Assembly (NCBI GenBank): GCA_003141675.1
Contig: PLND01000022.1
Span: 15,057-56,840, forward strand
Direction: 5' to 3'
Source of the DNA: Anaerolineae bacterium
GTDB lineage: Bacteria > Chloroflexota > Anaerolineae > Anaerolineales > RBG-16-64-43
DNA: 41,784 bases
The notes under the pieces are model-generated. The model searched no databases. It saw only the letters and a program-made list of their open reading frames with translations, and was not told where the DNA came from. Of the stretch, positions 31,755 through 39,949 are shown piece after piece. How positions within the stretch are numbered: position 1 is the stretch's first letter; the number at the start of each line of letters is the position of its first letter. The position numbers and the translations under genes are program-made.

Positions 31755-31782
31755 TTGCATTTGGTCTTGTTACGGATATAAT
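31755..31782 (+). promoter_or_regulatory. Promoter of the Flp pilin gene
   Basis: TTGCAT (31755-31760), 16 bases, then a perfect TATAAT (31777-31782), 37 bases before the pilin ATG. Confidence 0.65.
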
Positions 31783-31819
31783 CAAATTTGGTAACCTTTA
31801 GCGAAAGGAGGTGAACCAT

Positions 31820-31966
31820 ATGTTTAAAAAGATGCAACAGAAAGGCCAAGGCCTCGTAGAATATGCTTTGATCCTTGTTTTGGTCGCTATCGTGATTATT
31901 GTGATCCTCTCCGTCCTTGGTCCCGCCATTGGCAACGTATTCAGCCAAATCGTTAAAAGCATCTAG
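31820..31966 (+). CDS. flp: Flp/Tad type IVb pilin, 48 residues (not on the ORF track)
   Basis: This gene is too short for the supplied track. It encodes MFKKMQQKG followed by QGLVEYALILVLVAIVIIVI and a short amphipathic tail. This is the class IVb (Flp) prepilin layout: a brief basic leader ending in Gly, then Glu at position +5 and Tyr at +6 of the mature chain, then a single hydrophobic helix. Cleavage after Gly9 would give a 39-residue pilin. A strong AAAGGAGGTG ribosome binding site, its own promoter and a terminator mark it as a highly expressed single-gene unit. It is followed by cpaB, cpaE, cpaF, tadB and tadC, the assembly machinery. Confidence 0.93.
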   Translation: MFKKMQQKGQGLVEYALILVLVAIVIIVILSVLGPAIGNVFSQIVKSI

Positions 31967-31991
31967 ATTGGACCAGCAAACGAATAACGGA

Positions 31992-32026
31992 TAAATGGAG
32001 CCCCGAAACCATCAGGGCTCCATTTA
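31992..32026 (+). terminator. Stem-loop terminator after the pilin gene
   Basis: TAAATGGAGCCC pairs with GGGCTCCATTTA over an 11-base loop, then TATATTT. The T-run is imperfect, so read-through into cpaB at low level is possible. That arrangement would give more pilin than machinery. Confidence 0.8.
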
Positions 32027-32083
32027 TATTTAGACAATTATTATCCTAATAGGTTTGGAGCGGTTATAGCTCAACTCCTCTCC

Positions 32084-32111
32084 TTGACTTTTATCATATT
32101 ATTAGTATGAT
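32084..32111 (+). promoter_or_regulatory. Promoter of the cpaB-led Tad operon
   Basis: TTGACT (32084-32089), 16 bases, then TATGAT (32106-32111), 38 bases before the cpaB ATG. Confidence 0.65.
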
Positions 32112-32149
32112 AACCTGCAATTAGGCGTTTTTTTCACTGGGAGGCTAAC

Positions 32150-33223
32150 ATGCGACGCAGAATGATTTTGATTTTGGCCCTTTTAATCTTTGTTGTTGCC
32201 GGAGTTATTTATATCGTTTTCCAATACTTACCCTCGATTTCTTCCGGTGGAAATGCTGGAAAGACACCAACGCCAGCCGTGACAACTATGAATATCGTTT
32301 TCATCGCCCAAGACATACCCGCGGGCACATTGATCACGGAGGATAGTATCACTACGGGACCTTGGCCCAGCACCTATCCGCTGCCGGGTCTGGTGACGGA
32401 TAAGACACAGGTTGTTGGCAAGCGGGCGAGGATTGACCTTCGCCGCGGCGAACCGGTGTTCTCATCGCAATTAGTCGAAAGCGGGGCGAACGTTTCCGAC
32501 ACGGCCTCGGTAATGGCACTTAAAATCCATTCCGGCAAGGTGGCAATCGCGGTGCCCTTGAGCAGGCTTTCGGGGGTCGCTTACGGCATCGGAAATGGCG
32601 ACCATATTATGGTCGTCGCATCGTTTATGTTCATCAACCTAGATGCGAATTTCCAGACGGATATACCGAACCATATGCTCCTGTGCGGGCTTGACAAGGA
32701 CAATAAATTGACATGTGATGAGGTCAACGGCGGTCGGATATTCAAAGAATCCCCGCTCAGCGACGTTCTTCTGGCCACATACTTTGTCCCGGTTGAAGCC
32801 CAACGTCCGCGGATGACCAGCACAATTCTGGTTCAGGACGCCCGTGTTCTGAGCGTTGGGAACGCTAATTCGTCCGGCAGCGCGTCGGCTCCTGCAGCGG
32901 CGGCAACTCCCGCCGCAACCGGATCGCAAGCGTCCACCACGCCGGCGCAAACGTTATCAACGCCCGATATCCTCGTGATAGAAGTCTCCCCGGAAGAAGC
33001 CGTGGCGATTAACTTCCTGATCCGCATGCGCGCGGACCTTACATATGCTCTGCGTTCCGCTGGCGACACAACGGTATTCAGCATCCCCTCGATGGATCTG
33101 AAACGGCTGATGGACGATTTCAAGATCGACCTCCCGCCCAACCTTGCGTACGGCAGCGGCCAACGCGTGGACACTCCATTTATTCCCGTTCTGGGCAACG
33201 ATGTCGTCGTTCAGGTGAGGTAG
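32150..33223 (+). CDS. cpaB: Flp pilus assembly protein CpaB/RcpC (SAF domain)
   Basis: This 357-residue protein has an N-terminal TM anchor (MILILALLIFVVAGVIYIVF), a short Ser/Thr/Pro linker and a SAF-type domain (AQDIPAGTLITEDSITTGPWP... and VVGKRARIDLRRGEPVFSSQL) followed by the RcpC-like domain with AVPLSRLSGVAYGIGNGDHI. A Thr/Ala/Pro-rich insert lies at about 240-270. In proteobacteria CpaB works with the outer-membrane secretin; here no secretin gene is seen, so a wall-associated or channel role is more likely. A CGLDKDNKLTC pair could form a disulphide outside the cell. GGGAGG precedes the ATG. Confidence 0.9.
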   Translation: MRRRMILILALLIFVVAGVIYIVFQYLPSISSGGNAGKTPTPAVTTMNIVFIAQDIPAGTLITEDSITTGPWPSTYPLPGLVTDKTQVVGKRARIDLRRGEPVFSSQLVESGANVSDTASVMALKIHSGKVAIAVPLSRLSGVAYGIGNGDHIMVVASFMFINLDANFQTDIPNHMLLCGLDKDNKLTCDEVNGGRIFKESPLSDVLLATYFVPVEAQRPRMTSTILVQDARVLSVGNANSSGSASAPAAAATPAATGSQASTTPAQTLSTPDILVIEVSPEEAVAINFLIRMRADLTYALRSAGDTTVFSIPSMDLKRLMDDFKIDLPPNLAYGSGQRVDTPFIPVLGNDVVVQVR

Positions 33224-33230
33224 CGGGATC

Positions 33231-34469
33231 GTGGCTGATAAGATTCGCGTATTGATCGTTGACGATATTGCCGAAACCCGAGAGAACATTCGGCGACTGT
33301 TGCAATTCGAACGCGACATGGAAGTCGTGGGAGGCGCCCGCACCGGTAAGGAAGCCATTACCATGGCGCGGGATACTCAGCCGCATGTCGTCATCATGGA
33401 CATCAATATGCCGGACATGGACGGTATCACCGCGACAGAAGCCGTCCTGAAGGAACTTCCCAACACCCAAATCATCATCCTGTCCGTACAAAACGAACCC
33501 GATTATATGCGGCGCGCCATGCTGGCCGGTGCGAGGGATTTTTTGCCCAAACCACCTTCGGCCGACGAGTTGGTCAGCACAATTCGTAAAGTCGGTCAAC
33601 GGGCTCTGACGCAGGCGGCTATTGCGCCGAGCGTTCAAGGACCAGGAGCTCCCGTCAGCGCATCACCGGCGCATGGTGTTCACGGTAAAATCATCGTCGT
33701 ATACAGTCCCCGAGGCGGCGTCGGCAGGACCATGGTCTCCACAAATCTGGCGCTCGCCCTGCAAACCGAAGATACTCCTACGATCATCGTCGATGCTGCA
33801 CTTCAATTCGGCGATGTTGCGGCGTGTCTAAATCTGCAAACTCGGAACAGTCTCATCGACCTGGTGGATCAGGTGGGGGAACTGGACACCGAATTGGTGG
33901 ACCGCATCTCGGTTCATCATCCCTCCGGCTTGAAAGTCATCGCCGCGCCGGCAAGACCTGAGCAGGCCGAGGCCGTCCAGGGCCCGCAAGTGAGCAAAGT
34001 CCTCCGTTTTCTCGCCACGATGTTCCACTATGTGGTGGTCGACACCTCTTCCGCACTCAATGAATCCACGATCGGCGCGATCGATTCCAGCGATATTGTG
34101 GTCCTCATCGGTGCTCCGGACCTGCCGACGATAAAGAACTTGCGCATATTCTTCGAGTTGAGCGAAGCGCTGAATCTGACACCGCAAAAGATCGTTCTCA
34201 TCATGAACCGCATGGATAAACGCTATGGGATCTCGGCCGAAAAGGTGGCGGATTTATTGAAGCAGCCCATTCTGGCTCAGATTCCCCTCGACGATCGGGT
34301 AGTGCCACTCTCCACCAACAACGGTGAACCATTGATTCTACAGGATCGAACCAAACCAGTGGCTCGTGCCATTCTGGAGATGGCCCAGGCAATAAAAACC
34401 CGCTTGGCGGAAATCGCGCATTCCAATCAAGAGGAGAAGAAACCGGCTGCGGTCGCTAAGGTCCGTTGA
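33231..34469 (+). CDS. cpaE: CpaE/TadZ: receiver domain fused to ParA-like ATPase with deviant Walker A
   Basis: This 412-residue protein starts at a GTG. Residues 1-120 form a receiver with a full phosphorylation site: Asp11/Asp12, Asp57 (VIMDINMP) and Lys107 (FLPKPP). The rest is a ParA/MinD-like domain. Its Walker A reads SPRGGVGRTMVSTNLA where typical proteins have KGGVGKT, so both lysines are Arg (161 and 166). Downstream motifs are kept (TIIVDAALQFGDVA, VVVDTSSALNE). TadZ/CpaE places the pilus machine in the cell. The intact receiver suggests that its action is switched by a kinase, possibly the upstream kinase-like protein. It follows cpaB by 7 bases. Confidence 0.9.
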   Translation: MADKIRVLIVDDIAETRENIRRLLQFERDMEVVGGARTGKEAITMARDTQPHVVIMDINMPDMDGITATEAVLKELPNTQIIILSVQNEPDYMRRAMLAGARDFLPKPPSADELVSTIRKVGQRALTQAAIAPSVQGPGAPVSASPAHGVHGKIIVVYSPRGGVGRTMVSTNLALALQTEDTPTIIVDAALQFGDVAACLNLQTRNSLIDLVDQVGELDTELVDRISVHHPSGLKVIAAPARPEQAEAVQGPQVSKVLRFLATMFHYVVVDTSSALNESTIGAIDSSDIVVLIGAPDLPTIKNLRIFFELSEALNLTPQKIVLIMNRMDKRYGISAEKVADLLKQPILAQIPLDDRVVPLSTNNGEPLILQDRTKPVARAILEMAQAIKTRLAEIAHSNQEEKKPAAVAKVR

Positions 34470-34499
34470 CACACCTTGCTACAGAAAGGAAGATAAACC

Positions 34500-35900
34500 G
34501 TGTCACTCCTTAAGAGAATTGAGCAAGGACAATCTCAGACGCCTCAACAGGAAGACCTCAGCGCGTCTCGGCTTGCCGAATTGCGATCCCGCCGCCCGGC
34601 ATCCCAATCTCCCGCCCAAGCCGGAACGCGCGATGCGTATTTCGATTTAAAAACCCGGGTCCAGAACAAATTATTGGGGGAACTGGATCCCTCGATGGAC
34701 GTCAACCGAACCGCGGAAGTTCGCCGCACAATCGAAGAACTTTTCGAGAACATCCTCGCCGAAGAAAGCATCGCCCTCTCCCGCGCCGAAAAGAAAAGGC
34801 TCTTTGAGGCGATTGTCGCAGAGATCCTCGGTTTTGGCCCCCTGGAACCCCTTTTGGCGGAGGAGGGGATTACTGAAATCATGGTCAACGGCTGCAAGAA
34901 CGTCTATATTGAGCGGAAGGGTAAAGTTGAGCGGGTCCCGGTAAGCTTCGAGAGCGACGAACACGTTATGCGTATTATCGACCGGATCGTCTCGCCTTTG
35001 GGCCGCCGGATCGACGAGTCAAGCCCATATGTCGACGCCCGCCTCCCGGACGGATCCCGCGTCAACGCGGTCATTCCGCCAATTTCACTTGTTGGCCCGG
35101 TACTGACAATCCGTAAATTCGCCAAAATCCCCATCACCGTCGACGATCTGATCCGATTTGGGAGTATCACCGCAGAGGCCATCGAATTCCTTAAGGCGTG
35201 TGTATCATCCCGGCTGAACGTAGTGATCTCCGGAGGTACCGGCTCGGGAAAAACTACCCTGCTGAACATCCTCTCCCAGTTCATTCCCGCTGACGAACGG
35301 ATCATTACCATCGAGAACGCGGCGGAATTACAGCTCCGCCAGGATCACGTCGTCTCCCTGGAATCCCGGCCTCCCAATATCGAAGGGCGGGGGGAAGTGA
35401 CCATTCGTGATCTCGTGGTCAATGCGTTGCGGATGCGCCCTGAAAGAATCGTGGTGGGAGAGGTGCGCGATGACGCCGCCTTGGACATGCTGCAGGCGAT
35501 GAACACCGGCCACGACGGTTCGATGACCACTTTGCACTCCAACAGCCCTCGCGATACGCTCTCCCGTCTGGAGACCATGGTCATGATGGCAGGAATGGAC
35601 CTTCCCTCAAGGGCCATCCGCGAGCAAATCGCCTCCGCCATCAATCTCATCGTTCATCAGGAAAGACTCCGGGACGGCACCCGACATATCACCTACATCA
35701 CCGAAGTGCAGGGTATGGAAGGCGATGTGATCACCATGACGGATTTATTCGTGTTTGAACAAACCGGCATTGAATCGGGGCGGGTCGTCGGACGCCTCCG
35801 GCCGACCGGTTTACGCCCGAAATTTATGGATCGAATCGAAGCTTCCGGGATTCACCTGCCCGCATCGGTGTTCGGCATCGGCGAGCGGTTGCGCTATTAA
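34500..35900 (+). CDS. cpaF: Tad pilus assembly ATPase CpaF/TadA
   Basis: This 466-residue secretion ATPase starts at a GTG with AAGGAAG upstream. It has Walker [10 protein letters not shown] (245-253), the Asp box around [13 protein letters not shown], the Walker B region [38 protein letters not shown] and the His box. It forms the cytoplasmic hexamer that powers pilin assembly, and in some systems retraction, through TadB/TadC. It lies between cpaE and tadB in the operon. Length and motifs are normal for the family. Confidence 0.96.
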   Translation: MSLLKRIEQGQSQTPQQEDLSASRLAELRSRRPASQSPAQAGTRDAYFDLKTRVQNKLLGELDPSMDVNRTAEVRRTIEELFENILAEESIALSRAEKKRLFEAIVAEILGFGPLEPLLAEEGITEIMVNGCKNVYIERKGKVERVPVSFESDEHVMRIIDRIVSPLGRRIDESSPYVDARLPDGSRVNAVIPPISLVGPVLTIRKFAKIPITVDDLIRFGSITAEAIEFLKACVSSRLNVVISGGTGSGKTTLLNILSQFIPADERIITIENAAELQLRQDHVVSLESRPPNIEGRGEVTIRDLVVNALRMRPERIVVGEVRDDAALDMLQAMNTGHDGSMTTLHSNSPRDTLSRLETMVMMAGMDLPSRAIREQIASAINLIVHQERLRDGTRHITYITEVQGMEGDVITMTDLFVFEQTGIESGRVVGRLRPTGLRPKFMDRIEASGIHLPASVFGIGERLRY

Positions 35901-35917
35901 ATCCGGAGAATAAAACT

Positions 35918-36883
35918 ATGTCTGTTTCGTTGATTTCCATTATCTTCGTCGCCGTCGCCGTCGGCCTGCTCCTGTTTGCCTTCCTCGGCTCGGGGGAATC
36001 CTCCGTCGAAGAGAGGCTAAGCCGCTATACGGAACTCTCCGCCCCGGTCGATACGGAATCCCCCAAGGAAGAAAAAGCCAAATCCTCCCCGATCACGGAT
36101 TATCTGGATCGATCCTTTTCCCAATCGGACTGGTTCGAGGGCATCTCCAAGGATCTGGCGCAGGCCGATCTGAAATTGCGTCCCACGGAATATATTTTTC
36201 TGATCGTGATCGCCAGCCTGGGAACCGGAGTGCTGGCGGGATTTCTTTTCGGTAGCATCATTTTTGGAGTGATCGGAGCGGTCGGAGGGATTTTTATTCC
36301 AGGGTTTTACGTCTCGCGAAAAAAAAATGGGCGCCTGCACCAATTCGAAGCCCAATTGGCGGACATGCTGAACTTGAGCGTGAACAGCCTGCGGGCCGGC
36401 TATTCGGTCATCCAGGCCCTTGAGTCGGTCTCCAAGGAAATGCCGAACCCCACCAATGTGGAAATTCGCCGCGTGGTACAGGAAGTCCAGATTGGCCTGA
36501 CGTTGGACACGGCTTTGGAAAATCTCCTCCGCCGGATGAGCAGCCCGGATTTAAAGCTCATCGTAACCGCAATTAATATTCAGCGCGAGGTCGGCGGCAA
36601 TCTGGCCGAAATTCTGGATACGATTTCCCACACCATCCGGGAACGGGTGAGGATCAAAGGCGAAATCCGGGTGCTAACCTCCCAACAGACCGTCACGGGT
36701 TATCTAATCGGTTTTTTGCCCTTCGCCCTGGCCGGCTTTTTGTATCTCGATAACCGGAAATATATTATGAGATTCTTTGATCCCGACACGCGCACCTGTG
36801 GCATTCCGATGGTCGTTTGCGGGTTGTTGCTGATCGTTTCCGGTTTCTTCATCATCAGCAAAATTGTGTCAATCGAAGTATAA
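35918..36883 (+). CDS. tadB: Tad pilus inner-membrane platform protein TadB
   Basis: This 321-residue T2SSF-domain protein has an N-terminal helix (ISIIFVAVAVGLLLFAFLG), a pair of helices at about 95-135, the cytoplasmic T2SSF helical bundle (LADMLNLSVNSLRAGYSVIQALESVSKEMPNP..., LIVTAINIQREVGGNLAEILDTISHTIRER) and two C-terminal helices. It forms the platform on which the CpaF ATPase acts, together with TadC. It is 17 bases after cpaF and 9 bases before tadC. Confidence 0.94.
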   Translation: MSVSLISIIFVAVAVGLLLFAFLGSGESSVEERLSRYTELSAPVDTESPKEEKAKSSPITDYLDRSFSQSDWFEGISKDLAQADLKLRPTEYIFLIVIASLGTGVLAGFLFGSIIFGVIGAVGGIFIPGFYVSRKKNGRLHQFEAQLADMLNLSVNSLRAGYSVIQALESVSKEMPNPTNVEIRRVVQEVQIGLTLDTALENLLRRMSSPDLKLIVTAINIQREVGGNLAEILDTISHTIRERVRIKGEIRVLTSQQTVTGYLIGFLPFALAGFLYLDNRKYIMRFFDPDTRTCGIPMVVCGLLLIVSGFFIISKIVSIEV

Positions 36884-36892
36884 AGGGCAACC

Positions 36893-37846
36893 ATGTTGAT
36901 TTTCATCATTATTGGCGTCGTCATTCTGGGAGCAGCGCTTCTGGTCTATGCAGCCATTCGGATGCCGAAGGATGAGACCCCGCTGGATTCCCGGCTTTCC
37001 GAGTATGCAGGCCGCGATGTTCCAATCAGCCTGGAAGAGATCGAATTGCAGCAGCCATTCGCCGAACGGGTGATCCTCCCGCTGCTAAAAGGTGTCAGCG
37101 ATTTCGTCGTCCGGTTTACACCCGCCGCCAATATCCAGACGATCCAGGAAAAACTTAACATGGCGGGAAACCCCTGGGGAATGCAAGCCCCGGTATATTG
37201 GTCGCTGCAAATCATCTTTGCCGTTTTTTTCGGCGGGCTGTTGCTTTTCCTTTTCGTTTTCGGATCGATGAAGCTTCAGTGGTGGATGTCTCTAGGGCTG
37301 GTATTGCTGGGCGTGGTATTCGGTTACTTTTTTCCGCGATTATATTTGGACAGCCGGATCAGCAGACGGCAGAATAACATCCGCAAGGCGATGCCGGACG
37401 CCCTGGATCTGCTCACCATTTGCGTAGAAGCAGGCTTGGGATTCGATTCCGCCATGTCGAAAGTGAACGAAGAATGGGAAAATGAATTAAGCGCCGCGTT
37501 CGGGAGGGTGATCCAGGAAATCCGGCTCGGCAAGCTGCGACGCGACGCGTTAAAGGACATGGCCGAACGGGTTGGTCTTTCCGAAATGACGAGTTTCGTC
37601 GCGGCCGTAGTGCAATCGGAGCAATTGGGCGTCAGCATGTCCCGGGTATTGCGCATCCAGGCTGATCAAATGCGTCTGCGCCGGCGGCAACGGGCCGAAG
37701 AAAAAGCCCGTCAGGCGCCGGTAATCATGATGCTTCCACTGGTGTTTCTGATCTTTCCTTCGATCCTCATCGTGCTCCTCGGCCCCGCGGGGTTGATTCT
37801 CTTCACCTCCCCTGTCGGGAAGATGTTCTTTGGTGGTGGAATATAG
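36893..37846 (+). CDS. tadC: Tad pilus inner-membrane platform protein TadC
   Basis: This 317-residue T2SSF protein is the second platform subunit. It has an N-terminal helix, a central helix pair (YWSLQIIFAVFFGGLLLFLFVFGSM...), the T2SSF bundle (ALDLLTICVEAGLGFDSAMSKVNEEW, LGVSMSRVLRIQADQMRLRRRQRAEEKARQAP) and the closing helix pair with MLPLVFLIFPSILIVLLGPA. This KARQAPV...PLVFLIFP segment is typical of TadC. Its stop overlaps the comF start codon (TAGTG). Confidence 0.94.
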   Translation: MLIFIIIGVVILGAALLVYAAIRMPKDETPLDSRLSEYAGRDVPISLEEIELQQPFAERVILPLLKGVSDFVVRFTPAANIQTIQEKLNMAGNPWGMQAPVYWSLQIIFAVFFGGLLLFLFVFGSMKLQWWMSLGLVLLGVVFGYFFPRLYLDSRISRRQNNIRKAMPDALDLLTICVEAGLGFDSAMSKVNEEWENELSAAFGRVIQEIRLGKLRRDALKDMAERVGLSEMTSFVAAVVQSEQLGVSMSRVLRIQADQMRLRRRQRAEEKARQAPVIMMLPLVFLIFPSILIVLLGPAGLILFTSPVGKMFFGGGI

Positions 37847-38631
37847 TGCGCGTTCTTCCATCCCAGCGCCGAGGAACCGTCGATTCTCAATCCCTCCACT
37901 TTCTTTATCAGTATTTTCTCGATCTTCTTTTCCCACCGCGTTGCGTAGAATGCCATTCCGTCGGCCGCTCGATTTGCGGGAAATGCTTACCGCTCATCGA
38001 ATGGATAGGAGTTCCGATTTGCGGCGTTTGCGGCCAGCCGCTTAGAAAATCCGTACGTCATACGTGCGTCGACCCCCGTTTGCTCCAGTGGGTTCGATCA
38101 GCAGCCGTTTTTTCCGGACCAATGCGGCGCGCTATCCACGCGCTCAAATATTCTTCCGATCGTAACCTAGCTTCGTTTCTTGTGGATATTTCCTATGCTC
38201 ATTTTGCCACGGTGACTATGGAGTTCGACCGCATTATTCCGGTCCCCTTAGGGCGGATTCGGGAGCGGAAACGAGGCTATAATCAATCTGTGCTGCTTGC
38301 CGAAGCGTTATCTCTGAAGACGCGAATCCCGGTTGACCCGAAATGTTTGATCCGATCACGCGAAACAAAATCCCAGGTTGGTTTATCCCATGACGAACGA
38401 AAACAAAATGTGGATCAGGCCTTTTCTGCAACGTCCGTTGCAGATCGAAAAATCATTCTCGTGGACGACGTTTGCACAACGGGAGCTACCCTGCAGAGCT
38501 GCGCCGCCGCCCTGATCGAGGCAGGGGCCCGATCGGTTTCCGGCTGGACGCTTGCCCGGGCGATTCTTCCCGGGATGGATCTGCATTCCCAACTTGTCGG
38601 AGGTAAAGATGACCATCAGGATTCTTATTAA
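37846..38631 (+). CDS. comF: ComF-family phosphoribosyltransferase-like protein
   Basis: This 261-residue protein starts at a GTG overlapping the tadC stop. The N-terminal zinc finger (CVECHSVGRSICGKC, CGVCGQPL) and the phosphoribosyltransferase-like core with the PRPP loop KIILVDDVCTTGATL are those of ComF/GntX. The segment VPLGRIRERKRGYNQSVLLAEAL is a family hallmark. In naturally competent bacteria ComF works in the cytoplasm on incoming single-stranded DNA with DprA and ComFA. In non-competent bacteria the role is unclear. Translational coupling to the Tad operon is notable. The zinc finger and core are intact. Confidence 0.9.
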   Translation: MRVLPSQRRGTVDSQSLHFLYQYFLDLLFPPRCVECHSVGRSICGKCLPLIEWIGVPICGVCGQPLRKSVRHTCVDPRLLQWVRSAAVFSGPMRRAIHALKYSSDRNLASFLVDISYAHFATVTMEFDRIIPVPLGRIRERKRGYNQSVLLAEALSLKTRIPVDPKCLIRSRETKSQVGLSHDERKQNVDQAFSATSVADRKIILVDDVCTTGATLQSCAAALIEAGARSVSGWTLARAILPGMDLHSQLVGGKDDHQDSY

Positions 38632-39169
38632 CACTTCGGAAATGGAAATGACACCCCATTTAAAGGAGTATGTGGAGAAGAAACTTCTTAAATTAAACCG
38701 TTTGCTGGATAATCTGGATGAGGCCAGGGTGGAATTAAAGTTCAACTCCTCGGTACGCAGCGCTTCCGACAAACACGTGGCGCAGCTGACGGTCCGCGGA
38801 AAAAACCTTCTCCTGCGGGCTGAAGAGCGCAGCGAGGATATTTATACGTCCATCGACGTGGCTTTGGATAAATTACACCGCCAACTGGAAAAATTCAAGG
38901 GGAAGCAAATGCATTTGCGCGAAGAGCATGCGGCGCTTGAAGCGGATGCCGATATTTCCCAACCGAAGGAGGAATCTTCCGGCGCCCCCATCGTCCGCAG
39001 GAAATCCTTCCTGGTGGAGCCGATGAACGAAAAAGATGCCATGGAACAGATGCAAATGCTGGGCCATGAGGAGTTCTTTTTATTCCAGAATATGCAAAGC
39101 GGAAGAATTAACGTCATCTACAAGCGAAGGGACGGATCCTATGGATTGCTGGAACCGGAAATTCGGTAG
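38609..39169 (+). CDS. hpf: Long-form ribosome hibernation promoting factor
   Basis: This 186-residue protein has the RaiA/HPF N-terminal domain (EMTPHLKEYVEKKLLKLNRLLDN..., ASDKHVAQLTVRGKNLLLRAEERSEDIYTSIDVALDKLHRQLEKFKGK), a linker and the C-terminal dimerisation domain of long HPF (VRRKSFLVEPMNEKDAMEQMQMLGHEEFFLFQN...INVIYKRRDGSYGLLEPE). It pairs ribosomes into inactive 100S dimers in stationary phase. The ATG at 38609 with GGAGGT upstream is right, not the track start 38552. Its start lies inside the end of comF, so the two genes overlap by 23 bases. Confidence 0.95.
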   Translation: MTIRILINTSEMEMTPHLKEYVEKKLLKLNRLLDNLDEARVELKFNSSVRSASDKHVAQLTVRGKNLLLRAEERSEDIYTSIDVALDKLHRQLEKFKGKQMHLREEHAALEADADISQPKEESSGAPIVRRKSFLVEPMNEKDAMEQMQMLGHEEFFLFQNMQSGRINVIYKRRDGSYGLLEPEIR

Positions 39170-39187
39170 GACGGACCGAACCGGGTG

Positions 39188-39949
39188 CTAGCGGGCCGTT
39201 TGCAATCCCCAGCGTTCGCGGATGGCCCTCTCGATGGGGGCGAAGATCAAAAAATCCACCGTTAATCCAATCAAGACGATGATAAGCATCACGGCGATCA
39301 CCTGGCTCATGTCATTGAGTTCCCTCCCCATGGTCAGCAAATAACCGATACCCAACCCGGCGTACAATAATTCGCCGGCCATCAGGGAACGCCAGGCAAA
39401 CGACCAACCGAGTTTCATTCCTGAAATAATGGATGGCAAGGCCGCGGGCAAAATGACCCGGAAATATAATTGGAATCCGGCGGCGCCCATTGTTTTCGCC
39501 GCATGAAGAAACAGGGGGGGCGTATTGCGGATTCCATCCGCGGTAGCCAAGGATATCGATAGAACCGCCCCCATGATCACAACAAAGATGATGGCCTTAT
39601 CCGATAACCCAAACCATAAAAGCGCCAAAGGCAACCAGCAAACGCTGGGAAGAGCCTGCAAACCCAAGAGGAGCGAGCCGAGCGTTTTTTGGATGAGTTG
39701 AATTCTGCCCAAGAGCACGCCGAGGGTAATCCCAAGCAGGAGGGATATTCCATACCCGATGGCAATCCGGCGGAGGCTGATGGAAATGGCCAACGGGTAA
39801 CTGCCGTCGGCGAATCCATTCCAGATCGAAAGAATCACTTTCCCGGGGGAGGGGAAAATATACGAAGGCCAGATTTGCACAAGGGCCAGTATCTCCCAGG
39901 CCGCCAACAGCAGGAGATAGAACCCGATTCTAAGCAGCCAGTTTTTCAT
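39188..39949 (-). CDS. ABC importer permease, SsuC/TauC/NrtB type
   Basis: This 253-residue permease has six hydrophobic segments and the EAA loop (HAAKTMGAAGFQLYFRVILPAALPSIISGMKLGWSFAWRSLMAGEL) of the nitrate/sulfonate/taurine group. I set the start at 39949 (MKNWLLRIGF), which has AAGGA at 8 bases. The track start 40021 lies in the ATPase gene. It overlaps the end of the ATPase gene by 20 bases. No periplasmic-type binding protein gene is in the window, so the substrate cannot be told; riboflavin- or thiamine-precursor uptake are options besides sulfonates. It converges on hpf with 18 bases between. Confidence 0.88.
   Translation of the reverse strand: MKNWLLRIGFYLLLLAAWEILALVQIWPSYIFPSPGKVILSIWNGFADGSYPLAISISLRRIAIGYGISLLLGITLGVLLGRIQLIQKTLGSLLLGLQALPSVCWLPLALLWFGLSDKAIIFVVIMGAVLSISLATADGIRNTPPLFLHAAKTMGAAGFQLYFRVILPAALPSIISGMKLGWSFAWRSLMAGELLYAGLGIGYLLTMGRELNDMSQVIAVMLIIVLIGLTVDFLIFAPIERAIRERWGLQTAR

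Noticed and set aside
31600-31794. 64-residue plus-strand ORF before the pilin
   Set aside because: No ribosome binding site, Cys/Trp-rich random composition, and it overlaps the pilin promoter.
39162-39180. Convergent hairpin TTCGGT...ACCGAA between hpf and the ABC permease
   Set aside because: Only a 6-bp stem without T-run; too weak to call a terminator.
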